Assembly (NCBI GenBank): GCA_934045905.1
Contig: OW203762.1
Span: 52,973,411 to 53,037,410 of the forward strand
Direction: 5' to 3'
DNA from: Leuctra nigra
Lineage: Eukaryota > Arthropoda > Insecta > Plecoptera > Leuctridae
DNA length: 64,000 bases
This document shows, in pieces, positions 32,940 through 43,700 of this stretch. Made by a program: the position numbers and the translations under genes. Within the stretch, counting starts at the first letter, position 1, and the number at the start of each line of letters is the position of its first letter. The notes beneath the pieces were generated by a model, which was not told where the DNA came from, made no database searches, and saw only the letters and a list, made by a program, of their open reading frames with translations.

Positions 32940-35900
32940 TCATGGTCTGGAGTTGACGACAACGCCTCGGACCCAGAAGCAGGAAATGGGCCCGAAGTCG
33001 TTGGTCAGGGTGTGCTCGATCTGCAGGGAAATCTGCAACAGGCGGTTCAATGTTTCACGTTCATTTATAGGAACAGCAACATTGGTAATTAATAGATCGA
33101 AACAAATAGTCCAGTCAAATGAGAGTTTTACTCAGAACAAATTGCAACATTTGGTTTTTTGGTGTCATTCTCTTCAGAAAAACGCCCTCTTTAACATATC
33201 CAAAATCCGCTAAACTCCGCGCACTGGAAGTACATTTTAATCACTTTTTAAGGTAATTTGCCATGCTATTCCATCTTGCAAAAATAAACTTTTTTCATGT
33301 AGCTCCAATTTTGGCGAAACTTGGCAGAATTGTTCACCATCCTAAATGAACACAAAGAAATCTTCGTGCCCTTTTCCTCTAAATCTCATTGTTTGGGAAA
33401 CATGGACCTCGCAAAACGTCAAATTACACTCAAAGGGTCCTAAATCGTCGTAAACTTACTAAAATATGACTTTTCGATGGGCCATATTTCATAAACGATG
33501 AAATTTAGAGAAAAACGCACAAAGACCCAATTTGTGTTCATTTAGGGTGAACAATTCTGCCAAGTTTCGTCAAAATCGGAGTTACATACAAAAAGTTATT
33601 TTTGTGATTACTAGGAAAACGCTCTGTGTAACGCGTTGATGAACGAGCACGGACACGCGCAACACCTCGAACCGAAATTATGTCTATCGAAAATATCATT
33701 AAAAGCCAATAATTCTTGAAATTCGTCAGACTTGTAGGTATAAAAAGTATTAGTCCCAATAACCATGCAAAGTTTTAGGTTGATTGATTGAACCTTTATG
33801 ATTAGAATGTTCCTTGTTAATATTCAAAAATCATAGGATCTATTTAAAAAAATATATCTGGGACCACTCATGTGATATAAGTGTGTGTACTTACACAGTA
33901 TTAGACGATCTTTTGAACCGTCATATCAGTTTCATACGTTTGAAAGTTTCTGCTCTGACTACCTTGGAACTATAAAGAGTCGAAGTAGCCGTGATCAACA
34001 TTTTTGAGTAATTTGACAGCCAACACGCAAAATATCCGTAAAATGTCAATAACTTTTGGATTTAAACACAGATAAGTCTGAAAATTGTCAAAAATACAGA
34101 TAATGTTGGTCCCAATGACCATGAAAAGTTTTAAGTTGATCGGTCATACGGTTCTAGTTTAAATTTCAAAAATCATATGAAAGATTTTTTTAAATTTTAA
34201 CCAATAGGAGGATTTGGCTGAAACTTTGTATGATTGGGTACAATGTTGGTTGGTTTCTGATAGGCAGGCTGAGTCAGATTTAGCGGGTTAATACTTGCTT
34301 CCAGTTTATGCAAAACATAGAATTTGTGTTTACAGAAGAAGTCGAGAGGGAAGTTATATCAGATATTGACAGTTGGTTTTCTAAAGTAGAGGAATTTTTC
34401 ACTTGTTTACATGTGAACATCAGATCAATAAATAAAAATTGGGACCAATTAAATGGTATATTATGTAAGCAAATAGGGGTTGTGGATGTCATTGCGATAA
34501 CCGAAATCGCAATAACTGCAACCACACCTATTTCTCTCTTTAGCATTGAAGGTTATGATAGATTTCATTATACTCGTGTAAATAGGGGTGGAGGAGGAAT
34601 ATTGTTATTTGTAAAATCTGTATGGCATTTTGTTGTAAATGATGATGAATTTCAGTATTTTGAAGGAGTAGGAGGAATCTTTTCTCTGGCAAATGGAAAT
34701 GTTATTACCTTGTTGGCAATTTATAGGCCACCTAATTTAAATAGAGGTGGTTTCGTGGAGGAATTGGAAATGTACATTGGAAATTATTCCAAAGTAAATA
34801 ATGTTGTAATATTAGGAGATATGAATTTAAATCTGTTCGATTCAGATGATTGCAATGTTCGTTCATATTTATCGCTAATGGCTGCAAATGGTTATATTAA
34901 TTGTATTAATGATGCAACACGCGAGGAATGTAGAGGTGATGTTTTTACGAGTACTTGCATTGATCACATTTTTATTAAGTCTAGTTGCCATGATATTAAG
35001 TCGGCTGTGTACACTACCAAGATATCTGATCATTATATAATTATTGCCGGAATCATGTTTCATGGCTCATCTCAGAAATTTCAACATCAAATTCCAGTAA
35101 AAAAATGCATTAATGAAGTTAAATTAACACGTTTGTTGAGAGAGTGTGATTGGCTTGAGCCTATGACATGTGATACATGCACTGACGTTTTTGACAACCT
35201 AACTGCCAAGTTTGATTATTGTTATGATGAATCTTATTACCTAAATTACCAGCTGGGGAAACGTAAGAAAAAGTCTTGGTTGACGGCTGATATTATTAAA
35301 TCCTGTAAAGAAAGAGACCGTCTATTTAAGAAATGGAAGAATTGTAACGGTGTATTGAAATTTTACTATGGCGTCGAGTACAAAAAATTCAGAAATAAAA
35401 TAAATAATGCTATTCGTAATGCCAAAAAAATTTATTATACAGGTGTCTTTGAGAAGTCTAGAGGAAGTATTAAGGACACATGGCAATCTATTAATGATGT
35501 ACTTGGTAAAAAGAAAAAGGATACTGTAGATCAGGTTTTAAGTAAATATTTAGGGAAACAATTCAATGATAAGCAGATTGCAGATAGATTTTTGCACTGT
35601 TTCATCAGTGAGGTAGAATCTTTGAAACATGTTTGCAACATTCATACTTTAAGTTACAATTATGATGTAGTTCAGCTTCAGTCTTTATACATGCCTCCAG
35701 TGTGTGCCACCCGCATAAATTATATTATAAATTCATTAAACTCTAACAAACAACCGGGTTTTGACAGGATACGAATAACTGATTTGAAAAATATAGCGGA
35801 AAAAGTAAGCCCAGTTATTGCTAAAATTATTAATACTTCAATTTCAGAAGGTGTTGTTATATCTAAATTAAAAATGTCAATAATTCGACCTGTTTACAAA

Positions 35901-38900
35901 AAAGGTGACCACCTCGAGTTCAATAATTACCGACCAATTGCTTTGCTCCCTACTATTGAGAAAATTATGGAGCGGTGTGTTGCAAAAATATTAACTGATT
36001 ATTTATCAAAGTTTAAAATCATCAATTCACATCAGTTTGGTTTTCAAAAAGGTAGGAGCACCACTGATCTGCTTACTCTTTTCGCTGATTACATAAATTC
36101 TAAATTAAATGAGAATATGCACGTTCTGGCTCTTTTTATAGACTTTTCAAAGGCATTTGATACGTTAAACCATACAAAATTGTTAACATCTCTTGAAAAT
36201 GCTGGTATTCGGGGTCCCCTCTTATGTTGGTTTCACAATTATTTAACGGATAGGCAAATTATAGTTAAAGTTGGTGAAACTGTGAGTATAGCTGGGGTAT
36301 GTAATTCTGGTGTACCTCAAGGGTCAATATTGGGTCCAATTCTTTATCTCTTATATGTGAATAACATGCCTAGTTATATTCAAAATTGTAAAATTTATAT
36401 GTACGCAGATGACACTGTTCTAGTATCTGCTCATAAAAATTTAGAACAGGCTCAGATAATTCTTCAGTCTGATTTCAATACATTGTTGATGTGGACTCAT
36501 GATAATGATTTGTTAGTAAATAGTACAAAAACTAAGTTAATTCACATTTGTTCACCTTCAATTGCAAGTAGGTTAGACCCTGTAACATTATTGTGTCATA
36601 GTTTTAATTGTTTACATACATTAGATTTTGCTTTGTGTACTTGTACTGATCTGATTGAGGAGGTTGATACTTGTTTATATTTAGGTATAACAATTGATAA
36701 ATACTTTTCCTGGAGACCTCATATAAATAGCTTAGCTTCCAAATTACGTTCTTGCTCGTTTCAATTGTTTCATGTAAAATCTTTTTTACCTGTTAGAATT
36801 TTAAAATTAATATATTCTGCTTTAGTGCAATCTGTAATTTCTTACGGTTTACTTGCTTGGGGCAGCACATCCAATGTTCACCTTCAAGTCATTCGATCTA
36901 TACAGGATAGAATGATCAAGAATTTGACCCCTGATGCCGTTAAGCTCAAATGTAACAATAACACTCTCTTAATGTACGATCATCTTAATTTCCTTCCAAT
37001 ATCTGATTTGTATAAATATAAATTCATAATCAAATATTTTTATTCGAACGAACTTAAAATTATCTACAATCATTCCAGGGCCACTAGATCAATGGTGAAT
37101 CCAGTTTCTTTAATACTCCCCCGATTTACTAATAAGTATGGAAAGCGATGTTTAAATTACTCTGTCCCTTTTATTTTCAATCAGTTGCCTCAAGTAATTA
37201 AGTCTTTAGATAATTATAGTAGTATTAAGAAAGAAGTGAAATCTTGGTTGTATGAATACTCTGATGATGTATAAAATATTTTGTTTTTTTTTCTTTGTTA
37301 ATCAGTTTATTATGTATTTTTCTCTCTTTTCTTGTATATTGTTTAAACATTTTTGTATCCACTAATTTTCTTTAAATTAATCCACAGAAAAGCCGTTTGG
37401 CTTTGTGGAAAACGGAATGTATGTATTTTTGTGTGTTTACGATAATAAATAAAAAAAAAAAAAAATGACTTGTCAAAATTTCAAATTGCTTGGAACAACC
37501 AATCAAAAGATATTTTTTTTTAAATTTTAACCAATCACATGAGCCCGTTCAAAAACGATCCCAGTGACCGCATAGATTACGTTAGTATATGTGCAAAAAT
37601 TCAGATCGATTGGTTGTGCCGTTTGACCTGGGCTGTGAAGACAAAAAAACAAAAAAACAAAAAAACAAAAAAACAAAAAAAAAACACACAGAGAAAGTGC
37701 CATAAGAGTACCGTGGTGACGCTCGCTACGCTCGCTCAAAAATGTACTTCCGGTAAGGGGATTTTGGCGGATTTTGGATATGTTGTAGGGGGCATATTAT
37801 ATCTGAAGAGAATGACACCAAAAAACCAAATTTTGCAATTTGTTTTAGATTTGGACATTTAAAGCCTGATTTTACTGGACTAAAAGCGAAAATCAGCTGT
37901 CTGTGATGTAAAGTCTCATACCAGCGGATAGATCGGTGAAATATACATCTTCAGCTCGTAGGTGGCGGTTTCGTCGTCGATCAGCGGGCAGAATGTGTTC
38001 ATCAGCGCGTTGCAGGCGTTGGAGTCGGGCAGAGGGTAGTCGACGATCACGCCGAGGGCGTCGGCGCGGATAGTCGTCTTCAGCGACTCGGACCGTTGTT
38101 CTGGAACAATAGCAATGTTATGACGCAGCTCAGAGGGTAGTCGACGATCACGCCGAGGGCGTCGGCGCGGATAGTCGTCTTCAGCGACTCGGACCGTTGT
38201 TCTGGAACAATAGCAATGTTATGACGCAGCTCAGAGGGTAGTCGACGATCACGCCGAGGGCGTCGGCGCGGATAGTCGTCTTCAGCGACTCGGACCGTTG
38301 TTCTGGAACAATAGCAATGTTATGACGCAGCTCAGAGGGTAGTCGACGATCACGCCGAGGGCGTCGGCGCGGATAGTCGTCTTCAGCGACTCGGACCGTT
38401 GTTCTGGAACAATAGCAATGTTACGACTCAGCTCAGAGGGTAGTCGACGATCACGCCGAGGGCGTCGGCGCGGATAGTCGTCTTCAGCGACTCGGAACGT
38501 TGTTCTATGCTCCGTCATCTTCCGTCAACGTCCGACACCGTCCGACGAAAACGACAACATGAACCGTCTCGACCAATCAGAGCCATCCCCAAAAATCTCG
38601 GACGGCGAGGGATTGGTCGAGACGGGTCAAGTGGTCGTTTTCGTCTGACGGTGTCGGACGTTGACGGAAGATGACGGATCATGGAAAGCCAGCTTTACAG
38701 GGTCGTCGCATCAACAGCAAAGTGTGTTTTCAGTTGTGTGTATTTAATTAAATAAATAAATCTGAGAACCTCGGTCTAAAACATGTAAAATCTTGTTCTT
38801 ATGGAATTCAACTTACAGCAATTTTCGAGAAACATAATCCAAATTTATAGTATTTAAGTAGGTACCTACTATTTATTATTATAAAAAAATCTCCGAATCG

Positions 38901-39921
38901 ATTCCTCCAATTTATCTGGTTTATTCTGTGTGTTTTCAAATGTTCAAACATTTCTAACTCTTTTCTATTTCACAAATATGTTTGAAATTTGCACACATTA
39001 AATTATGTTTTCTAAAATGGGTAAGAATTTCAGATCCCTATCTTTAATAGTTTCGATGTAGTGAAACAGGAGGATGTTTTGCGCCACACGTTTTTATAGT
39101 CTATACAAAGGCAAATCTGCAGGTGAACCTTTAAGACTGTTCCCCGTAAGATGTCTGTATGAGTGTGTGTGTTTCTCCACGTCTCATTGGCTTGGACCTC
39201 ATGACGTCACTCACCGTTGAGGAAGGTGACTCTGACGATGATGTTTTCTCGGCGCACGAAGAGACACGGCTCCTCATCGCAGCCCACATACTCCATGGAG
39301 ATCGGCGGCTTGCCGAGGAGAGTGGTGTTTGTACCTGAACACATCATAACTTCAATCAACATTCAACACAGCCGTGCCAATTCTGCAGAATTAGATTCTA
39401 TTGGCTGATACAGATTTTCCCAATGTTATTTTCTCTTGACTACTCGTTTAAATAGCGATTATTGGCGGTGCTTTTGATTGGGCCTGCTCAATTTTAAGAT
39501 AAGATTACTTAGACGAACTAACGTACTTACGTACTTGATTACTATACACAGTAGTTAATATGAAATGTAGAATATCATTGCAACTGACACAATTGGACTG
39601 ATGTTCAGAACAGTACTGCTTCCTTGAAGGATATTTGCAATGACGGATTTGAATATAATGCATAATTTTCACGGGCCCAGGCGCCATATTACTGAAAAAA
39701 GTGATAGGAGAAGAAAATAGTGAGAAAAGTTTAAATGCTATTGTTTCGTAGCAAATTTCTGACTATTTTTTCTCATACTAACTCTCTCAACTTATTATGT
39801 TTACTACTCTTTTTATTTATTTCAGGACTAGGACCCCTAGTAATATGTTTCACTTACATGGTCTGAATGGCGTGGTGGAGACTGCCGTGGCCAGCAGGAC
39901 AAGAAGCAAGCAGCGATACAT
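32940..39921 (-). CDS. NPC2-like secreted lipid-binding protein, gene 2 (four exons)
   Basis: Exons on the minus strand are 39858-39921, 39215-39334, 37922-38100 and 32940-33032, with consistent GT-AG borders and phases; the product is 151 residues. Exon 1 gives the signal peptide MYRCLLLVLLATAVS, and the cysteine pattern equals gene 1 (RPC, GCDEEPC, NACNALMNTFCP, PISC). Exon 4 is nearly identical to that of gene 1 except at the C-terminus (VVVNSRP). Differences from gene 1 concentrate in exon 2 (TTLLGKPP, RRENIIV) and the end of exon 3 (KMYISPIYPL). Intron 3 is swollen to 4.9 kb by a transposon nest including a non-LTR element on the opposite strand. Intron 2 carries the same 101-bp exon-fragment array as gene 1. 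Likely role: extracellular carrier of sterol or other lipid ligand; ligand unknown. Confidence 0.9.
34252..37466 (+). mobile_element. Non-LTR retrotransposon (Jockey/CR1-like group), near-intact copy
   Basis: The 5' junction is set by comparison with uninterrupted R1: the R1 match stops at GGGTACAATGTTGGTTG and resumes after a poly(A) tract near 37466. It has a 56-bp leader, one long frame and a 3' UTR of about 190 bp. The 3' UTR holds a hairpin (CCACAGAAAAGCCG/GGCTTTGTGG) and ends in ATAATAAATAAA then poly(A). No ORF1 is present, so the copy is either 5'-shortened or a one-ORF family. It inserted antisense to gene 2. Confidence 0.9.
34308..37274 (+). CDS. Endonuclease-reverse transcriptase polyprotein of the non-LTR element
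   Basis: An intact 988-codon frame from a true ATG. The N-terminal third is an apurinic-like (exonuclease-endonuclease-phosphatase) endonuclease: LHVNIRSIN near residue 38, the catalytic TE at 65-66, GDMN at 170-173, CIDHIF, and SDH at 240-242. The reverse transcriptase follows with NYRPIALLP, QFGFQKGRST, ALFIDFSKAFDTLNH, GVPQGSILGP and YADDT (YADD at 699-702). The C-terminal part has the YLGITID and YGLLAWGS segments usual in Jockey/CR1-like elements. No RNase H or zinc-finger tail is visible. All catalytic motifs look intact, so the enzyme may be functional. It nicks target DNA and primes reverse transcription there. Confidence 0.92.
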   Translation: MQNIEFVFTEEVEREVISDIDSWFSKVEEFFTCLHVNIRSINKNWDQLNGILCKQIGVVDVIAITEIAITATTPISLFSIEGYDRFHYTRVNRGGGGILLFVKSVWHFVVNDDEFQYFEGVGGIFSLANGNVITLLAIYRPPNLNRGGFVEELEMYIGNYSKVNNVVILGDMNLNLFDSDDCNVRSYLSLMAANGYINCINDATREECRGDVFTSTCIDHIFIKSSCHDIKSAVYTTKISDHYIIIAGIMFHGSSQKFQHQIPVKKCINEVKLTRLLRECDWLEPMTCDTCTDVFDNLTAKFDYCYDESYYLNYQLGKRKKKSWLTADIIKSCKERDRLFKKWKNCNGVLKFYYGVEYKKFRNKINNAIRNAKKIYYTGVFEKSRGSIKDTWQSINDVLGKKKKDTVDQVLSKYLGKQFNDKQIADRFLHCFISEVESLKHVCNIHTLSYNYDVVQLQSLYMPPVCATRINYIINSLNSNKQPGFDRIRITDLKNIAEKVSPVIAKIINTSISEGVVISKLKMSIIRPVYKKGDHLEFNNYRPIALLPTIEKIMERCVAKILTDYLSKFKIINSHQFGFQKGRSTTDLLTLFADYINSKLNENMHVLALFIDFSKAFDTLNHTKLLTSLENAGIRGPLLCWFHNYLTDRQIIVKVGETVSIAGVCNSGVPQGSILGPILYLLYVNNMPSYIQNCKIYMYADDTVLVSAHKNLEQAQIILQSDFNTLLMWTHDNDLLVNSTKTKLIHICSPSIASRLDPVTLLCHSFNCLHTLDFALCTCTDLIEEVDTCLYLGITIDKYFSWRPHINSLASKLRSCSFQLFHVKSFLPVRILKLIYSALVQSVISYGLLAWGSTSNVHLQVIRSIQDRMIKNLTPDAVKLKCNNNTLLMYDHLNFLPISDLYKYKFIIKYFYSNELKIIYNHSRATRSMVNPVSLILPRFTNKYGKRCLNYSVPFIFNQLPQVIKSLDNYSSIKKEVKSWLYEYSDDV
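37645..37683. repeat. (CAAAAAAA)n microsatellite
   Basis: A run of ACAAAAAA-type units inside an R1 copy at the place where other copies have a T/A tract. It grew from that tract by slippage. Confidence 0.8.
38101..38505 (-). repeat. 101-bp tandem array of exon 3 acceptor fragments in gene 2
   Basis: It has the same unit and the same breakpoints as in gene 1: about 31 bp of intron end with the acceptor, then 69-70 bp of exon 3 up to VDYPL. The GTTGTT edge recurs at 38095 (real exon), 38196, 38297, 38398 and 38499, exactly 101 bp apart, giving four extra copies. The last copy is cut by the palindromic element at 38507. Units carry the gene 2-type TCCGAGTCGCTGAAG, so they evolve with their own exon. 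Confidence 0.92.
38507..38682. mobile_element. Palindromic MITE-like element with about 70-bp arms
   Basis: The left arm ATGCTCCGTCATCTTCCGTC...GACCAATC mirrors the right arm GATTGGTCGAGACG...GACGGAAGATGACGGATCAT. The arms include the matching pairs AACGTCCGACACCGTC/GACGGTGTCGGACGTT. It terminates the exon-fragment array of gene 2, so it inserted after the array formed. It would fold into a long hairpin if transcribed. Confidence 0.85.
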
Positions 39922-39978
39922 GGCAATGTCTGACCAACGCTTTTTACATTCACAGATGAATCTCAGTCGATCACCTCA

Positions 39979-39996
39979 CTGATAACGCTCTGATAA
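39979..39996 (-). promoter_or_regulatory. Paired GATA motifs upstream of gene 2
   Basis: CTGATAA occurs at 39979 and 39990, 11 bp apart, 58-75 bp upstream of the gene 2 start codon. Gene 1 has the same pair at the same spacing. A third GATA-type word (GTTATCC) lies at about 40011. The match in spacing between paralogues favours function or recent common ancestry. Confidence 0.4.
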
Positions 39997-40786
39997 CAGC
40001 GCTGATGACAGTTATCCAACTCGAGTGGCTATTAAAGTACATTCTCGTGGGTAATTGAATGATCGTTCAGAATCATCAATCATCGTGGCTTGGGATTTGG
40101 GAAAGATAACATTCGAGGTGTAAAATATCTCTCCAGAGTAGCAACGAGTATCTCATCAAACGTCCATGAACCAGGGTGTATGAGTTAGTTATTAACACAA
40201 GGCTATTCGACACCGATTTATTAATCACAAAAATATAAAAGGTTAAATAATTACAAAATATGCTAAAAAAGGTATGTATAACAATACAACAAAACAATGT
40301 ATGACATTATAATAGTGTCTAATTATGTACACGAATTCAAAATGCATTTTTTTATTTATGTCTTGATAAATAAATAATAAACTAGTTCATTATTGGACTG
40401 CCATTCCAAACAGCCAATAAGAAGTCCTTGATCTTTTTATAGAACATTCTGGATTTTGTTATGTCCTTCTTAATAATTTTAAATATTTGTAAGTAACATT
40501 GGATGATGATTATTTATATTTATATTTGTAAAATTACTTATTAAATCCATTGAAATACAATTCTTAAAACTGTTGTCATTTATGTCCACCTAAAAAGTGA
40601 CCTATAACTATAAATGACCAATGACCTAAAAAATGACAGATATTTTGCTTTGGGTTGAGAAACTGATTGACTCATCTTTTTTTCTTCAGTAAATTCTCTT
40701 TGAGCAAGGAATGATAAAAAGGGTTAAAATGTTATAAAAATAATATCACTGACAAAGCTGGTCATCTGGACGGCGTTGAGCAGAGG
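39997..40786. other. Spacer between genes 2 and 3
   Basis: AT-rich, with no recognised exon. It includes the presumed 3' UTR of gene 3 at its right side and an AATAAATAATAAA-rich stretch near 40366-40380. Confidence 0.4.
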
Positions 40787-43700
40787 TCAGTCGTTTAGGA
40801 TGACGGTGACCTTGAAGCACACCACAGTCATCAGCATCTCGTTCTGGATGCGCCACACCAGCTGTCCCGGCACCTACAATACAAACATAGAATTACAAAA
40901 CATTTTCCGGGTCTGTGCGACCCTGACCCGCATGTGTTAGTGACCCCTGACCCTGTTCCGTGCGCAAATTCACCAAAATACCGTCTAATTTTTTTTTTTT
41001 TGGAAATCACATTTTGAACTTTTCTTGGGAAGGGGGGGGGGGCATATTATTACCTATGGCGAAAAGAGGGAATGGAGAAAAACATTTTGCGAATGAGCAA
41101 GGTTAATGAGAGCCCTTGATAAGAAGGGAAATGTTAGTTTTACCGCCGGCAGGTCCATGTCTATGTCCAACTCAGCGATGTAGTTCTTGGGCGAGTCTGA
41201 CGTCAGCATGCAGCCGCTGACCGCGTCAGCACACGTCAGCTGCGTCACTGCGGAGTCCATCTCGATGTCCATCAGCAGGAAGTACACGGAGTTGTCCAGG
41301 CGGTTGGAGTCGAAACCTGGACACAAGCAAGTGTTATTACACCTTGTGTCTTGGGCGAGTCTGACGTCAGCATGCAGCCGCTGACCGCGTCAGCACACGT
41401 CAGCTGCGTCACTGCGGAGTCCATCTCGATGTCCATCAGCAGGAAGTACACGGAGTTGTCCAGGCGGTTGGAGTCGAAACCTGGACACAAGCAAGTGTTA
41501 TTACACCTTGTGTCTTGGGCGAGTCTGACGTCAGCATGCAGCCGCTGACCGCGTCAGCACACGTCAGCTGCGTCACTGCGGAGTCCATCTCGATGTCCAT
41601 CAGCAGGAAGTACACGGAGTTGTCCAGGCGGTTGGAGTCGAAACCTGGACACAAGGCATTGGGCGTCATTAACTGCTTGTCGGTCTTTCATATTGTTGAA
41701 CTGTACCTATAAGAAAACGATTAACTGGCACAGGCACAAAAGTGAAGGTTTCAAAAAGTAGAAGCTCAAGAATTGGTCTCCAGGGCTGCGATCGTGTAAA
41801 ATGACAACTTACTTGTCGCAGCAGTGACAAGCTTCTCATCATCCACGGCCTTCTAGGGTCTTGTCACCGTGACAAGGAAGTTGTCATTTTACACATTCGC
41901 ATGCCCTATCCTACGGCCCGTGGGCCGCATGCATTTTATAAATCTTTCACATTTTATGTAGTTGAAACGTAAAAATTAATTTGTTTATTTCAATAAAAAA
42001 TATTTTTGGATTTTTCTATTCGGGCTTCCCCCCTTAAAATGGCAATAACTCTTGAATCTCTTAATACCCTCCTAATATTGACTCTCCCACAATCTCCTAT
42101 GTTGGTTCTATTGATCATTGTGTGTGTTTTGTATGTATTATTAATACATACAAAAAATAATATCACAACATACGACAAAAATAGTGATATTCATAATTAT
42201 AACACAAGGGATAAAAATAATGTTAGAAATCGGAAACATAACACTTCATTGTTTGAAATGGATGTAAGGTATAAAGGTAGCATGCTATTTAATAGACTGC
42301 CACACTGTATTAGGACTATACAAAGTAATGAAACTTTTAAAACAACAGTAAAATTATTTTTAATTAAGAAGGGAATCTATACAATTGATGAATTTTATAA
42401 AGTTTGTAGAGATCACAAATGCTGTTTTCAAATTCGTTTATCTCGTCTTATTTTATATGTATTAATTTTAATTGTGTTGACTGTTAAGAATTGCTTCTTA
42501 ATGTATTAATTTTAAGTGTAGTTTTAGAGACTTTGCCTATACATTGTATTTTTAATATACTGTAATGTCCTTGGCAAGAAAAATAAAATAAATAAATAAA
42601 TAATAAATAAATATGTGTGCAAAATTTCAGATCTATTGGTTATGTGTGACGCAATGCATGCCTACACCAAATTTAAAAAAGGAAGGAAAGAAAAACAAAA
42701 ATTCAGAGAAAGGCCATAATAGTATGTACTCGTAACGTTCGCTTAATAATTTACATCGAGTATTCTTATAAAATTCTTGTGAAGAATCTTACCTATCTCT
42801 TAATAATTTAGTTTAAACATTGGAGGAATAATAATGTTGTAACGAAAAGTGGAGTGAGGTCATTGTTGAAAAGAGAAAAAGTGGAATGGGTTCATTGTTG
42901 ACAACAATACGTGTGAGTATAGTGTGGGGAGGATGTTGCCAAGGTAACAAGGGGAACGAGTTGATTGTTGTCAACAGAAAATGTGATGCGCGGTGATTGT
43001 TGTAGAAAAAATATACCCAAGCTGCTTTGGCTTGTATAACGCTGCTTTGTTTTTATCAAGAGTTTTATGCAGCTCCAATAATCAGCTCGATTGAATACAA
43101 ATATTTTAACCAATATTTCCAATTTTAAATAACCTTAATAAATTCCTAATAATAATATTTGTTGCGGAACACGGCTCTGAACTTGTATTCCGGAGGCCCG
43201 GGTTCGATTCCCGGGGCCGTCCTTCCTGACTGGGGGTTTTTTCGTGGTTTTCCCTCAGTAGACAGGCAAATGCTGAGAAGGTCCCCTACTAATAGGCCAC
43301 GACCGCCTCCTTCCCACTTTCCATCCTTACCTACTCTTCACCGTCATCTCCCAATCATCAACACAATAATTCATTCGTCGCCATTAGCCTCGCTGCAGAA
43401 CAGTGCGACGTTAAACCCCAGAAAAAAAAATATATATATTTGTCCATACAACAAATATTGACAGTACCGAGCTCCAACGTGCCCATTACCGTCGACTCTT
43501 CGGACTGCGGGCGATCCTTTTTATACTGTAAAGTAATACAAGCTCTCTTGTATTCATCTGTGAAGCGGCTCACTGCAAGGATTTAGAATAAAAATGATTT
43601 TTTTATGTTCAAATGAATTCATAATTTCAAGTTCAGCTAATGACAAGACCTTGGAAATGTTTTTCATTTAAATTCATTTCGTGTGAATTTTTATTTTTTT

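Larger units (their letters stand above)
33128..37862. mobile_element. Older element or repeat pair hosting the retrotransposon
   Basis: Blocks at 33128-33220 (ACAAATTGCAACATTTGGTT, GGTGTCATTCTCTTCAGA, CATATCCAAAATCCGC) recur inverted at 37765-37862, like terminal inverted repeats. Between them is R1-family sequence interrupted at about 34252 and resumed at about 37467 by the non-LTR element. Uninterrupted R1 at 10097-10900 allows the break to be read. The pair may be one composite transposon in intron 3 of gene 2. Confidence 0.5.

Noticed and set aside
34280..35063. Minus-strand frames inside the retrotransposon
   Set aside because: Shadows of the intact endonuclease-RT frame; the same shadow appears in the second copy at 59912-60100.
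41187..41712. Repeated 65-residue plus-strand frames (MGESDVSMQPLTA...)
   Set aside because: Antisense of the duplicated exon 3 of gene 3; the repeats simply follow the 164-bp units.
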